Notes under the pieces: generated by a model
The model's database searches: none
Told to the model about the DNA's origin: nothing
What the model saw: the letters and a program-made list of their open reading frames with translations, nothing else
Assembly (NCBI GenBank): GCA_035235625.1
Contig: CP141145.1
Location: 33,770,668-33,834,667 of the forward strand
DNA: 64,000 nt
Origin: Saururus chinensis
Taxonomy: Eukaryota; Streptophyta; Magnoliopsida; Piperales; Saururaceae
Reading direction: 5' to 3'
Part shown: positions 24,195 through 34,500 of the stretch, piece by piece
How the letters are laid out: each line of letters begins with the position of its first letter
How positions within the stretch are numbered: position 1 is the stretch's first letter
Position numbers and translations under genes: made by a program

Positions 24195-26457
24195 TTAAGT
24201 ATCCTCTTGAATCCCTAATTCACCTATAAATAAAAATTAAAGAACATATTAGAAAGTGAAACTAAAACGATTAATTTAAAAGTAAATAATTTGGTTTACC
24301 ATCTTCAATTATAGCTATGTCATTTTCAGCTTCCTCTTGATCTCGTAATTGTATCCAGTCTTGTAAACACACCAATGCTTGAACCACTTCGGGACTTAAA
24401 GAGCTCCTATATTGATCAAGAATCCTTCCTCCTGTGCTAAAAGCGGATTCCGAAGCGACTGTGGACACTAGAATAGCTAAGATATCACGAGCAATGCAAG
24501 CTAATATAGGATACTTCTCATTATTCATTTTCCACCACTCTAATATATCGAATTTTTCAGTATGAGGGTGAAGTGATTCTTCCAAATATAGCTCAAATTC
24601 AGACTTGGTATTCACAATCTTTTGTTCCATGCTCATCCTATAATTTGCTTTTTGAAGAGAAACTAACTTTTTTTCAGAACTAGAAGAACGTCCACTAATA
24701 TCATTTGAACTACCACTCGAAGAACCTTCACAACACATCTTTGCATTATCTCTAATATTGTACTCATTATAAAGATCAATTACCTCCTTATGAATATTAG
24801 AGACATAGATTTCAGCTTCTTCTTTTGAACAAAACTGAGCATATGTGAAACGAAGATAATTCAATTTGTACCTCGGGTCCAATATAACAGCAATAGGGAA
24901 TAGCACATTCAAATCTTTCCAATACTTGTCAAATTTTCCTTGCATTTTCAATGCCATAATAGATACCAATGTATCATCATCTTCAACCATTATTTTTAGA
25001 TGTGCCCGAATTCCTAAAACCTCATGGACAAGAAGATGAGCAGTAGGATAAAGTGAGCCAGATAAAATCTTTGTGGAATTATAAAAAATCTCTAAGAATT
25101 TACTCATCATTTCAACACGCCTCCAATCACTATAAGAAGGCGCTAACCTCGCATATATTGGATCTCGGGCCTTAAGGCGAAAAAATGCATTCTCAAAGTG
25201 TAAGGCTAAATCTAACATAAGATATGTAGAATTCCACCTTGTGGAAACATCCAAAGACAACCCTCTCTTAGTCAAAATCCTCTCCGATAAAATACATTCT
25301 TCAACAAGTTGCTTTCGAGACTGTGAAGCTCAAACATACTTAACACTTTCCCTAATAACACCAATTGACTTGCTAATTTCTTCTAAACCGTCACGTACAA
25401 TAAGATTTAAAACATGGCACGCACATCTCACATGACAAGAAGATCCATTTCTTAATAATATGCCCTTTCTACCAAAAAGCTCAATCAAATTTCTAATAGC
25501 GGAGTCATTACTAGAAGCATTATCCAAAGTAATTGTACACAATTTGTCCACTTTCCAATCAATCAAACACAATTCAATAACATTAGCAATAACTTCTCCC
25601 GTATGTGGACTTGGAACAACACAAAAATTCAAAATCTTTTTATGCAACTTCCAATCTTGGTCAATAAAATGTCTAGTCAAAGATAAATAACCCAAAGTCT
25701 GATTAGAAGTCCACATATCAGCAGTTAGGCAAACTCTTTTATGTGAAGCTCCAATCATTCCTTTGAGTTTCTTTTTTCTTCCTTATACATGTCCACCATA
25801 TCTTTGCTCACCCTATTTCGAGACATAGGCTTAAACCTAGGCTGGATAATTGATAAAAAATGTCTAAATGCAGCCTTGTCAACTATATTAAATAGAAGGT
25901 CTAATCTAACAATCATAGTTGATAATTCCTTTCGAACACGCTCAAGATCAAATTTCCATGGGATCAAACCAGCTCCAAACTCATCATCTTCTCCCAGTTT
26001 AGATTTGTCAGAGACCAACAACTGTTGACTCTTGTCCCTCCTCTTAAAAGGGATACAATAATTCTCTAAATGTTTCTTTAAAGAGCTAGTTCCATTATTA
26101 GATGGACAACTATGAGAAGACTTACAATAGTTGCAAGAAGCCCTAAGTCCTTTCATGTCCCTAGTAAAATGTATCCAAACATTAGATTTCAAAGGATACT
26201 TCCTTTTCTTACTAGCCAAGGGAATGTCATTCTCATTGTCACCCACAATTGGCGTGCTCTCAGTGTCAACAGGTGTATCGGGTGTATTGGCAGCAGATGC
26301 ATTACTTTCCATCACCTAAAAGCAAATAACAAAGTGCCCATTAATAAAAAATCTAGTTTGAGCAAATAAAGATACATTATAATTAATTATATATGATTTG
26401 ATATAAGATATAAATTAAAAGTGAAAGTACCTGAATGTCTTCATCTTGTGAGGCCAT
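24195..26457 (-). pseudogene. hAT transposase gene (zinc-finger BED, hATC), broken
   Basis: Inferred exons in transcription order: 26457-26431, 26315-24300, 24223-24195. A short first exon encodes MASQDEDIQ. The second encodes a BED-type zinc finger (SNVWIHFTRDM, CNYCKSSHSC, LKKHLENYC), the catalytic core (VCLTADMWTSN, CHVRCACHVLNLIV, STRWNSTYLML, AVILDPRYKLNYL) and the C-terminal dimerisation region (STVASESAFSTGGRILD, YRSSLSPEVVQALVC). Two lesions interrupt it: a frameshift in an A-rich run near 25775, and a TGA at about 25332-25330 where family members have a sense codon, probably CGA to TGA. The domains are otherwise complete, so the break is recent compared with the Copia decay. Confidence 0.92.
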
Positions 26458-28922
26458 ATTCCTTCAAATTAGTTGTCCCCAACCCACAATGCTAAATTTT
26501 CACTATAAAGAGTGCATAAAATTGGATCAGAAGAAAGCATTATATAAGATATTTCACAAACTATTTCAAATCAGTTAATTAATCAATCTTAATTAATTTG
26601 TTTAAAATATATAACTGTATGTATAGAATGACCATTGAAAAGAAAAAATAACATGTATCATATGCCAAAAGGTAGCAATTAAGAAGAGAAAATTTCTTCT
26701 CAGCCATTCTTTTAGAAAATACACAAGTTCAGTAAAGTAGAAGATTCAATGGGATTTTTTTATTTCGTTAACCAAAATAAACATATACGAAATGTCAAAA
26801 GATAAAAACAAGAGAAGATTCCTCCTGGGTCATCCTTCAGAAAATAACTTAAAATAAGTAGAGCAGAAAATTTAACGAGCTTTTGGAAATACCAAAAACA
26901 CAATAAGGTAATAGAGTTCTTATAAAGAATACATTCAAAGGTGATAAAGCTGCACTACATTTAAAACAAGAAAGTTGTCATCAATTAGAACTTCAGGTCA
27001 TGTTAAATATTGTCTTTTAGAGGCCAGATTGCTATGCCAGAACTTAAGGATTCCTTAACACCATAAGAGATAAGAATTGGTATGAATTACGAATTTACTT
27101 TTATCCCTTAGGCCCTGCCATTTTGTAGCCTCTCCATACCGGTGAAACTACCTCTTAGTACCAACCAGCATTGCTAAAAAGCTACGACCTTAATTATTTA
27201 CTGCTTTCTCTTCTACAACGTAGACATGCATACAACTTCTACTAATCCTTACTTAATTCTGAAAAAGTCATTTTAACATCATTTATGAGAAATCTAAGGA
27301 CGAAAAACAGTTCCATCCCATTTTAAAAACTAAACAAGTCATGCAAACTATCAAACAATGGCCGATAAAAACTCGAGCCACCTGCTATCATTCTTCAAAC
27401 AGATGAAGAAGAAGAAAGAAATACAAGAAAGTGGGATTCTTGAAGAAATTAAATTCAACGAGCTAAGATAAAAAACTGAAACGTAATTGTAACAATTAAT
27501 AAAGACTTGAGAAAAATGTACACCAACCTTGTTCACTTGGGGGCAAGCAATGCTGCAACTAATTTGGGGGACGAAGAGGGTGAGAAAAGGGAGGTTTTTT
27601 TTTGTTACGCAGTAGACAGGGATGACACAAAGGGGGACTCGGGAGGTTGGCCGGTGAAATTAGAATGGGGACTGGGGAGGCCAGCAAGCAATTGATGGGG
27701 AAGCCGGGCAACGAAGACGACTCGAGGAAGAAGATGGAGGCTGGCCGGCGACCGGAGTCTGGTAGGCCGTAGACGTGGAGGAAGAAGATGGAGGCCGGAA
27801 TGCCACAGATGAGGATGAAGGGGGGAGTCCGACAAGCTACAAATGACTGAAACGACGACAAAGGGGGGATGCCGGCAACCTGCAGACCAGGGGGATGAAG
27901 GGCGACAGGGGAGGCCGGCAAGGGTGGAATGTTGCTGCTGTGCCTATGTAGATCAAATGGGAGAAAGCTGAAGCTGAAGGATTTAGGGTTTGGCCCGTTT
28001 GGGTAAGGAATTAAAGCATCCAGGTCGGGTCGGGTTGGGTTTTTTTTGTGTTAAACCCGACCCAACCCAAAATTCATACGGGTTTTTTTTGTTTTAAACC
28101 CGACTCGACTCGAGTAAGTACCCGACCCAACCCGAACCCGGTTAATTTCGGGTCGGGTTCACCCGGTTCGGGTCGGGTTCGAGTTTTTTGTGCAGCCCTA
28201 TCTATGAGGGGATTTCTTATACTCCACACACGTTATAGGTAGACGACTTTAAATTCTAATCGTATGCCAAGATTTTGACTTGTCAAAGCTTTGCTAAAAA
28301 AATTTTTGAAAGAAAATTATGTCTTTAAAAGCTTCTCATCTTTTCAAAAAATTCTCTGAGTTTTAGGTAATTGTACCCTCTGGATAGTCCTTGGTTTCTT
28401 GAAACTAAGGGTTATTATGATGATTCTGGATACCGCCAAATTTGGCTTCTGGCGCGCACAGGATTGGGATATCATAGGGAATTTCCTTTCCTTCCGTCTC
28501 CCGTTGCCCCATGAGTACGGGTATAAGTTGTCTAATATTGCGACATTCTGTGACGATGTTTTCAGATTTTGAAAGAAAGTTGACACGATATTTCTACGAG
28601 CATATTTTTAGAACTTAACTTAGCTTACTGAGTATAAATTTACTCACCCACCCTCAGATTCTGCAGGTGTGTGATTTGAATATGAAGAAGTCGACGAAGA
28701 GCTTTTCTTTGTAAAATTATAATTTTTGTACTTTTCTTGTATTTTTTGTAAATTCTGTACTGACTGATGTATAAAAGCATGTTATGCCTAATTTTGAAAA
28801 TCTTTGTATAATACAAAGTATGTTGTAATTACTCTTTTGGTACACGGTGATCCTTGGCAATTTTATTTAAAATTCGTTATGTTTTCAAAAATCATTATAA
28901 ATATGAGGGGTGTTACAGAGAG

Positions 28923-29326
28923 GCGGACAGATATTTGGCGGCAACATCAGTCTAGAGGGTGACCGCGGTGGTGCAAGTGAGAAAGTGGCAAACAAGGGTT
29001 GGGTTGATGGTGGCGTGAAGAAACACGAGCAGGTGGTGGTCCGTGGCGATCCAATTAGAATAAAAGGGCTGGGCAGAAGAGTCCACTAGTGAGGGACACA
29101 GCAAAGTGCCATCGACATAAGGTAGTAAGTGATAGGCAGCTAGAACGGAGGCGGTAGTAGTGCGCCAGACTAGGAAGTTGGAGCCATTGAGGCGAACGGT
29201 GATGAGGATGGCCAAGTTGGAGACAAGAAACTTGATGGAGATGGGGACTGTTTGGAGGAAGTTAGCCACAGTAGGGGGAGCGACGGGCAACGGGGGGTCA
29301 GATGTACTAGAGGTGGTGGTTGGCAC
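28923..29326 (-). pseudogene. Copia gag N-terminal remnant
   Basis: The frame opens at 29326 and carries NGSNFLVWRTTTASVLAAY and LLPYVDGTL, the start of a Copia-type gag (UBN2-like) domain. A stop codon ends it near 28952, just before the junction with the second solo LTR at 28922. From 29327 to 29957 the leader is CT-rich on the coding strand, and its long open frames are low-complexity artefacts. Confidence 0.8.
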
Positions 29327-29957
29327 TGGAGAGGCTAAGGGATCCTTGGGGAGGAATATAGGTTGTGAGGGGAAAAGTAAAAGGGAAGCTTTGCCAAAAA
29401 GGAGGACTCGTCATGGTGGGACAAGGAGGGGGGCAGGGGGAGAGGTTGGAACATTGAAAGCGGGAGAGAGGCGGGAATCGAGACACTGGGTGAGAGAAGC
29501 ACCTTGCCGGAGAGCTGATGGAGGGTGGAGATAATAGACTGAAGGTGGGGCGGGCGGATGCGAGAAAACAGGGAATGGAGAACAAGTGGAGGGAGAGGAT
29601 GACAAGCCGGAGGAAGGGTGATCGGCGGCGAGGCACAAGAAGTTATGGACGGGCAGAGAGTGGATGTGGAGGGTTGGGGGCTAGGCGAGAGGTGGCAAGA
29701 AATAGTGAATTGTGGAGAGTGTGGAGGTGATGGCATACAGTGACACAATGGGAAGGTGATGGGCTCAATGTGGCAGATGAAAGGGACAATAGGGATTTGT
29801 GAGGGATGGGAAAGGATGATATACATATACAGAGAGGGAGAGGGAACAGTGAGAGTTCCAACATCAAGGTGAGGGGCTCAAGGGGTGACAGAGAAAAGAT
29901 AGTAGGGAGGGAGAGGGTCACAGTATGTTAGGAAGAGGAAGGGCTTTAGCCTAATCT

Positions 29958-29971
29958 GGCTGTCGATACCA
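29958..29971 (-). other. Primer binding site of the Copia element
   Basis: Directly next to the 5' LTR, the coding strand reads TGGTATCGACAGCC. Plant Copia elements primed by initiator methionine tRNA have TGGTATCAGAGCC here, so the first seven bases match and the rest is close. Confidence 0.75.
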
Positions 29972-30164
29972 TGAAGAAAATTTGAATAACATTAGTATAA
30001 CAGTGTTGTACTGTATGTATAGGGAAGACCCTAAAATACAGATCTAGGGTCAATCCCATAAGAATATTATATACGATTACATATCTTATGAAAATATTAT
30101 AGATGATTACATACTACGAAGGAAGAGTCAAATGTTGAAAAGAAAATATTTCATTCCCTTAATA
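29972..30164 (-). repeat. 5' LTR of the Copia element
   Basis: This 193-bp copy begins TGAAGAA and ends CTTAATA on the plus strand. It is about 89 percent identical to 16184-16376 by eye count, with most differences C/T or G/A. Confidence 0.92.
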
Positions 30165-30169
30165 ATGAT

Positions 30170-31559
30170 GAACAACTTTTTTAAACAGGGATTCACCTGT
30201 TGGAAAAATATTGATCTGCCGTTCTTATAAACTCAATGATTTTGACTAAAAAAAGAAAAGTCCTTATTAGTTTTGGATGTTATTTGACACTGTAATGTTA
30301 TTGATAGTGATGCTTAGAGATCTCTTGGGGGAGACTCTTTCAAAAGTTTAAAGAGTAAATTTCCTTATATGTTGGGATAAAATATTAGTGTTATATTACT
30401 CTCACTAACTAGCTATAGCAGTTTAGACCTTAGTGGTCTCTGTATTTGCGACTTTATGTCTATGCCTTTTTCAAGCATCACACATGCACAAGCTTTTGGG
30501 CATTATGTAAGGCCCAATTGTTGTCCATCAGCACAATGATTTTTATGTATTTAGGCCTATGGCTGATCCTATTAGATTTCCATAAATGTTAGGATTTGCT
30601 GCTATTTGGCAGCCAACTCCTTAAGAGGGGAGTTTGTTATTAACTCCTAGCTGTAGAGTTAGTTTCTTAACTGCAAAGTTTATTTATTCCTTGTGTTAGA
30701 GTTAGTTATGCTTCTAGAGTCGGAATTCATTTCCTTTTATTAAACATGATCTTCAGTCTTTGTAACATCCTTCAGATGTTGAGATATGTATAGTTATGTT
30801 GTTTGGTGACTTCTGTCCTTCAGCTGTATCAAGTCCCATTGTTCCTTTTTAATTTATAATATTGCATAAATATAAATCGTTTTTGCATCTTTGAGAGTAT
30901 TTATGGAAATACTTTATGCATCCGAATGCAAGTTCTTTGTTAGGCTCTAGTAAGTTACCCTCTGCTGATAGGGCAGCATAATAGCCTCTAGTGACTAGTG
31001 ATCCTCATGCTTTTGATATGGTTTGTAATAAATCACTAAGTTGCCATATGATTGTTTTATATTATTTTATTTTCAATATTAATTGTACTGAGTGGTGATG
31101 TGAACAATGGATAAGTGTGACACCCTAAGCATTTCGGGAAAAAAAAACATTGCTTTTGAAAACTTGGGGTGTTACATTGTGACAGCTAGAATGCGGACTT
31201 CCTTTGAACTACTGCCATATTCTCAAGTAATTACAACCACATGGCTGAATTCCAATGCTTGGCGAAAGGAAAAATAAAAATAAAATAAAATATGTGCTGT
31301 TATTTTGGAGCCAACTCATTTCCAAGTAATAAAACACAAATTTACAAAGATCCGCTTTGCCGTGGAACCTTTTCTCTTAGCTGGAAGAGAAACCTTTTGG
31401 TTGTGGTTCCTCCAGGATTGGAGTTTCATGGTCACTAAAATTGAAGTAAGCCCCGCACATGGTCTCATACTATGGCCGCCGTATTGCCTTGCAGCCTTAC
31501 GAGCCTGCTTCATGCCAGTCAGACCCTTCCATTGGATTGCCTATTTTCTAAAGACAATT
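30170..31559. other. Non-coding region downstream of PHO1
   Basis: AT-rich, with no gene recognised. Near 31117-31177 TGTGACACCC and GGGTGTTACA face each other about 60 bases apart, like the two ends of a Gypsy LTR with its middle deleted, but no target duplication is clear. The part next to 31560 is probably PHO1 3' untranslated sequence. Confidence 0.4.
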
Positions 31560-34500
31560 TCAGTCATCAGCATCCAATTCACGGAATGGTAGTGGGACTG
31601 CCTTTACTGCTCTGAAGTTGCCCGCATTGTTCAAGTGTTCGTTCTCCAGTCTGCGTCACCCAGATTGCTTTAATTAGGTTACTACACTACGGATAGACAT
31701 TGACAAATTCGCTAAACTTGTTATCTATTACGTCCGTTTTATTTTGTTTAATTAGTCCTGCAACTTATTCGATTATGAAATTACCTGTAGAAATTCCAGT
31801 GTCCACGACGGATGATCTCCAGAGAAGCCAAGAAAAAATCAAGCAGACGGGAGTTCATCTTTCCAAGATTAATGTGCATAACTGTTTCTACCCAAGCGAG
31901 CCTTAAGAAGAAGTTCAGACCCTGCAAATTAATGTGTTCAGATTTTAAACATTCATGATCATGAACGCATGGGCAATGAGATATGTAACACAGTTGGGTA
32001 GTACAAGCGGCTTACAATGGAGAAGTAGTAGAACCCTTTCTGTTTCAGAATGAGGTCATCTCTAAGCCACGGGTTCTTGGATTTAGGGTTGAGGAGTCCC
32101 CAGTCCTTGACAAAATCCCAGTAAAGCTGATAGACAGTGGCCACGGTGGAAGTCGCAATGACCATGCCAAACCACAAGGGTGTTGGGCTCATAGCGTAGG
32201 TAAGCCGGGCCCCAGCAGCCAGCATGGCTGACACATACTTCCCCAAGTTGGCTATATGGTTGATGTCTCCCTCATCGAACCATCTTCTTGCACACTTGAA
32301 ACAATTAAAAGGATGCCAAGGCTCAATCAATTGAAGCGTAATTGGGAAGATAAGTCAAGCCACAAAGATGAAGAATTCAACAGTACACCTACTAATGCCA
32401 ATATGTGCCAAGTACCTGCATAGCACGCCAGTAATAAGGCATGAATGAGATGACATAAGCAAGTTCCTTGTACAATTTGCTGGAGCTGCAGCTTTGGTGC
32501 TCGTGTGTTTTGAAGCTTCCTGCAAGAAAATAGCAGGCTGTGAACTCCATATGCCTCAGCAGCGGGATCTGTAATGAACACCCATTAAAGGCCTCCCCAT
32601 TAGACACATTTAAGTTGGCAATTATGAGTCTCGTTCAAATAGTATGATCATAAGACAACATAATTGCAACATATATCAAACTAAGATGGGTTACCTGGCT
32701 AGTCAGCTGGTCAGCCATGAAGAAGTCCACCATTACCACCTGTGACAATGCGTTCAATGGCAAACGCAGTTTTTTCAGTCCTTCAAATTCACATAGAAAA
32801 GAGCCCACATGTGTCAAAACATGCTTACCTTGTAGAATGGTGAGGCTACAATGTTGCGTATGACCCTCAAGAAACTGTAACGGGTTGAACGGTAGAAAAT
32901 ATTGAATGGACATACAAGTAGCGCCGTAAACAACTGAAAGTTCATGAAGGTACTAAATTAGTTTGTGATTAGAGAGGTCCTAACTGACAAGAGAATGAAT
33001 GCTTACCAATAAGAGAACTCCTGGGATGGCGTCCACATGACCGGGAGAGAAGCCACTGGATCTTAAGAGGAGGTGGACAACCATGGCTCCAACCACCATG
33101 GTCATGAACGAAGTGCACATCAGAAAGGCATCCCTGTATTTCAGGGCTGTGCTGGGGGAGAACTCGAAGATGAAGTTATAGTTGATTCGGGCGCTCTTCC
33201 ACGCAAAAAGGTTGCACCCATACAGAAACATGTGTAGACTAAATAGGGCGAACATGCTGCATCCATAACAAAAGTATGTTGGCGTACATTGATTTTCATC
33301 CTAGATACCTTTCAAATCAAATATTGAGTTAGAAAGATATATTGAACTAGATAGTGCTCACTCCTTGCTAGTATTTATAAAGTCACCCTACAGTAGTAGT
33401 CTATTTTTTAATTTTTTTATTACAAGGGATGTTCTAGTCCTCAGACCTAATTACTAGAAGGGGCAGGGCAATCGGCCTCTTAGAAGAGCTCGAACTCAAG
33501 ATTCATGCTTCCTTAGCCATGATAGCGGCAATCCCACCAACACTTTCTTGGCTAGTATGTGAAATAATAAATTTTATTTATTATTACAAGCCACCTTGGG
33601 GTGATTCTCTAAGTCTACGTCCATTTATACTAAAATTGTGTTGCTCTATCTATGTCAATGGTAAGTAGAAATATAGAGGAATGAATTGTTAGTTCTTTCA
33701 ATTGGAAAATAGTAATAATATTATTTATGTAATTAGTAGTGTGTGACTGCAGGGCTCTCTCAGGTGTAACATGAGATTGATTGCGGGGGTCCATTTAGAG
33801 ATATATACCTGAAAACTGGGTAAACGGTTTCAATGTAACCTTCAGGAGTCGTGGAGGAGAACATGCCAGACACATGAGCCAAGATAGCGTACACACTGAA
33901 TAATGTTACAAAGCAGCCTGTGAACAGACCTGCACAAAAAATGAAGACGAAGGAAAAAAGGCAGAGAAACGTAAGAAGGAATTTTCTTGTAAGCCCAAAT
34001 ACGAACAAGAAAAAACAACTGGACATGTAAGAAATATGGCCTGTTGCAGACCGTTTGAAACCATAAAATCTAGTTTGTTGGATGCAATTTCTTCTCAAGG
34101 TTTCTTCCATGCATGAAACATCATCTATCAGAAACTTATTTATGATTACAATTGCGTGCAGTGGTTGAGATATACATAGCAACAAGTGTTTCTATTTTGT
34201 TTCCTTTTGCTTTCTTTTTCTTATGCATCTACTAATTAAATCCATTTATTAGTTGAGCATCATTAAAAACTTATTTACGATTTCAATTGCGTACGCGCAC
34301 TGTTTGAGACAAGTGTTTGCATTTGGTTTATTTCTGCTTTCCTTTTCTTGTGCATCCACTAAATGCATTTATTATTAGATCTTTTTAAGCAAAATTGTTA
34401 CCGACTAAAAAGCTGATCATGTGAGACTCCTTCTGCTGTTGGGGTCTCAAAAACTTCATCGCCCTTTTCCTGTCATCGTTGGCAAAGTGCTTTGTAAAGG

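Larger units (their letters stand above)
23003..28200 (-). mobile_element. hAT-superfamily DNA transposon, 5.2 kb, with ACCCGA subterminal repeats
   Basis: The terminal inverted repeat is TAGGGCTGCA at 23003-23012 and its exact complement at 28191-28200. A perfect 8-bp duplication, TCTATGAG, flanks it (22995-23002, 28201-28208). Both ends hold dense ACCCGA/TCGGGT motifs in the outer 150-200 bases. The only gene is a minus-strand transposase at 24195-26457, broken by a frameshift and a nonsense codon. Sequence on either side of the gene (23170-24190, 26460-28000) has no other credible gene. Confidence 0.95.
22193..28917 (+). mobile_element. Second solo LTR in Copia gag, itself split by a hAT transposon
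   Basis: It begins TGTAATAACC and ends GGTGTTACA, with the 5-bp duplication GAGAG on both sides (22188-22192, 28918-28922). Without the hAT insert and its 8-bp duplication it is about 1.5 kb and has no coding domains. It shares motifs with the solo LTR at 17785 (for example tttcctactaaatcgag near 22760) and has the same orientation, so the two belong to related families. Confidence 0.82.
16184..30164 (-). mobile_element. Ty1/Copia retrotransposon, decayed and split by nested insertions
   Basis: Two 193-bp LTRs in the same orientation bound the element, and ATGAT flanks it on both sides (16179-16183, 30165-30169). On the minus strand the order is 5' LTR, primer binding site, gag, protease, integrase, reverse transcriptase, RNase H, 3' LTR, which is the Copia order. 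Removing the inserts at 17785-19940 and 22193-28917 and their duplications leaves about 5.1 kb, a normal Copia length. By eye the LTRs differ at about 22 of 193 positions, mostly transitions, so the insertion is old. LTR ends on the coding strand read TA...CA rather than the usual TG...CA in both copies. Confidence 0.93.

Noticed and set aside
29335-29921. ORFs of 75-163 codons rich in Ser/Pro/Leu before the Copia gag
   Set aside because: CT-rich leader sequence open in several frames at once, with no domain.
31117-31177. Miniature LTR remnant with TGTGACACCC...GGGTGTTACA ends
   Set aside because: No matching target duplication and too short to classify; kept only as a remark.
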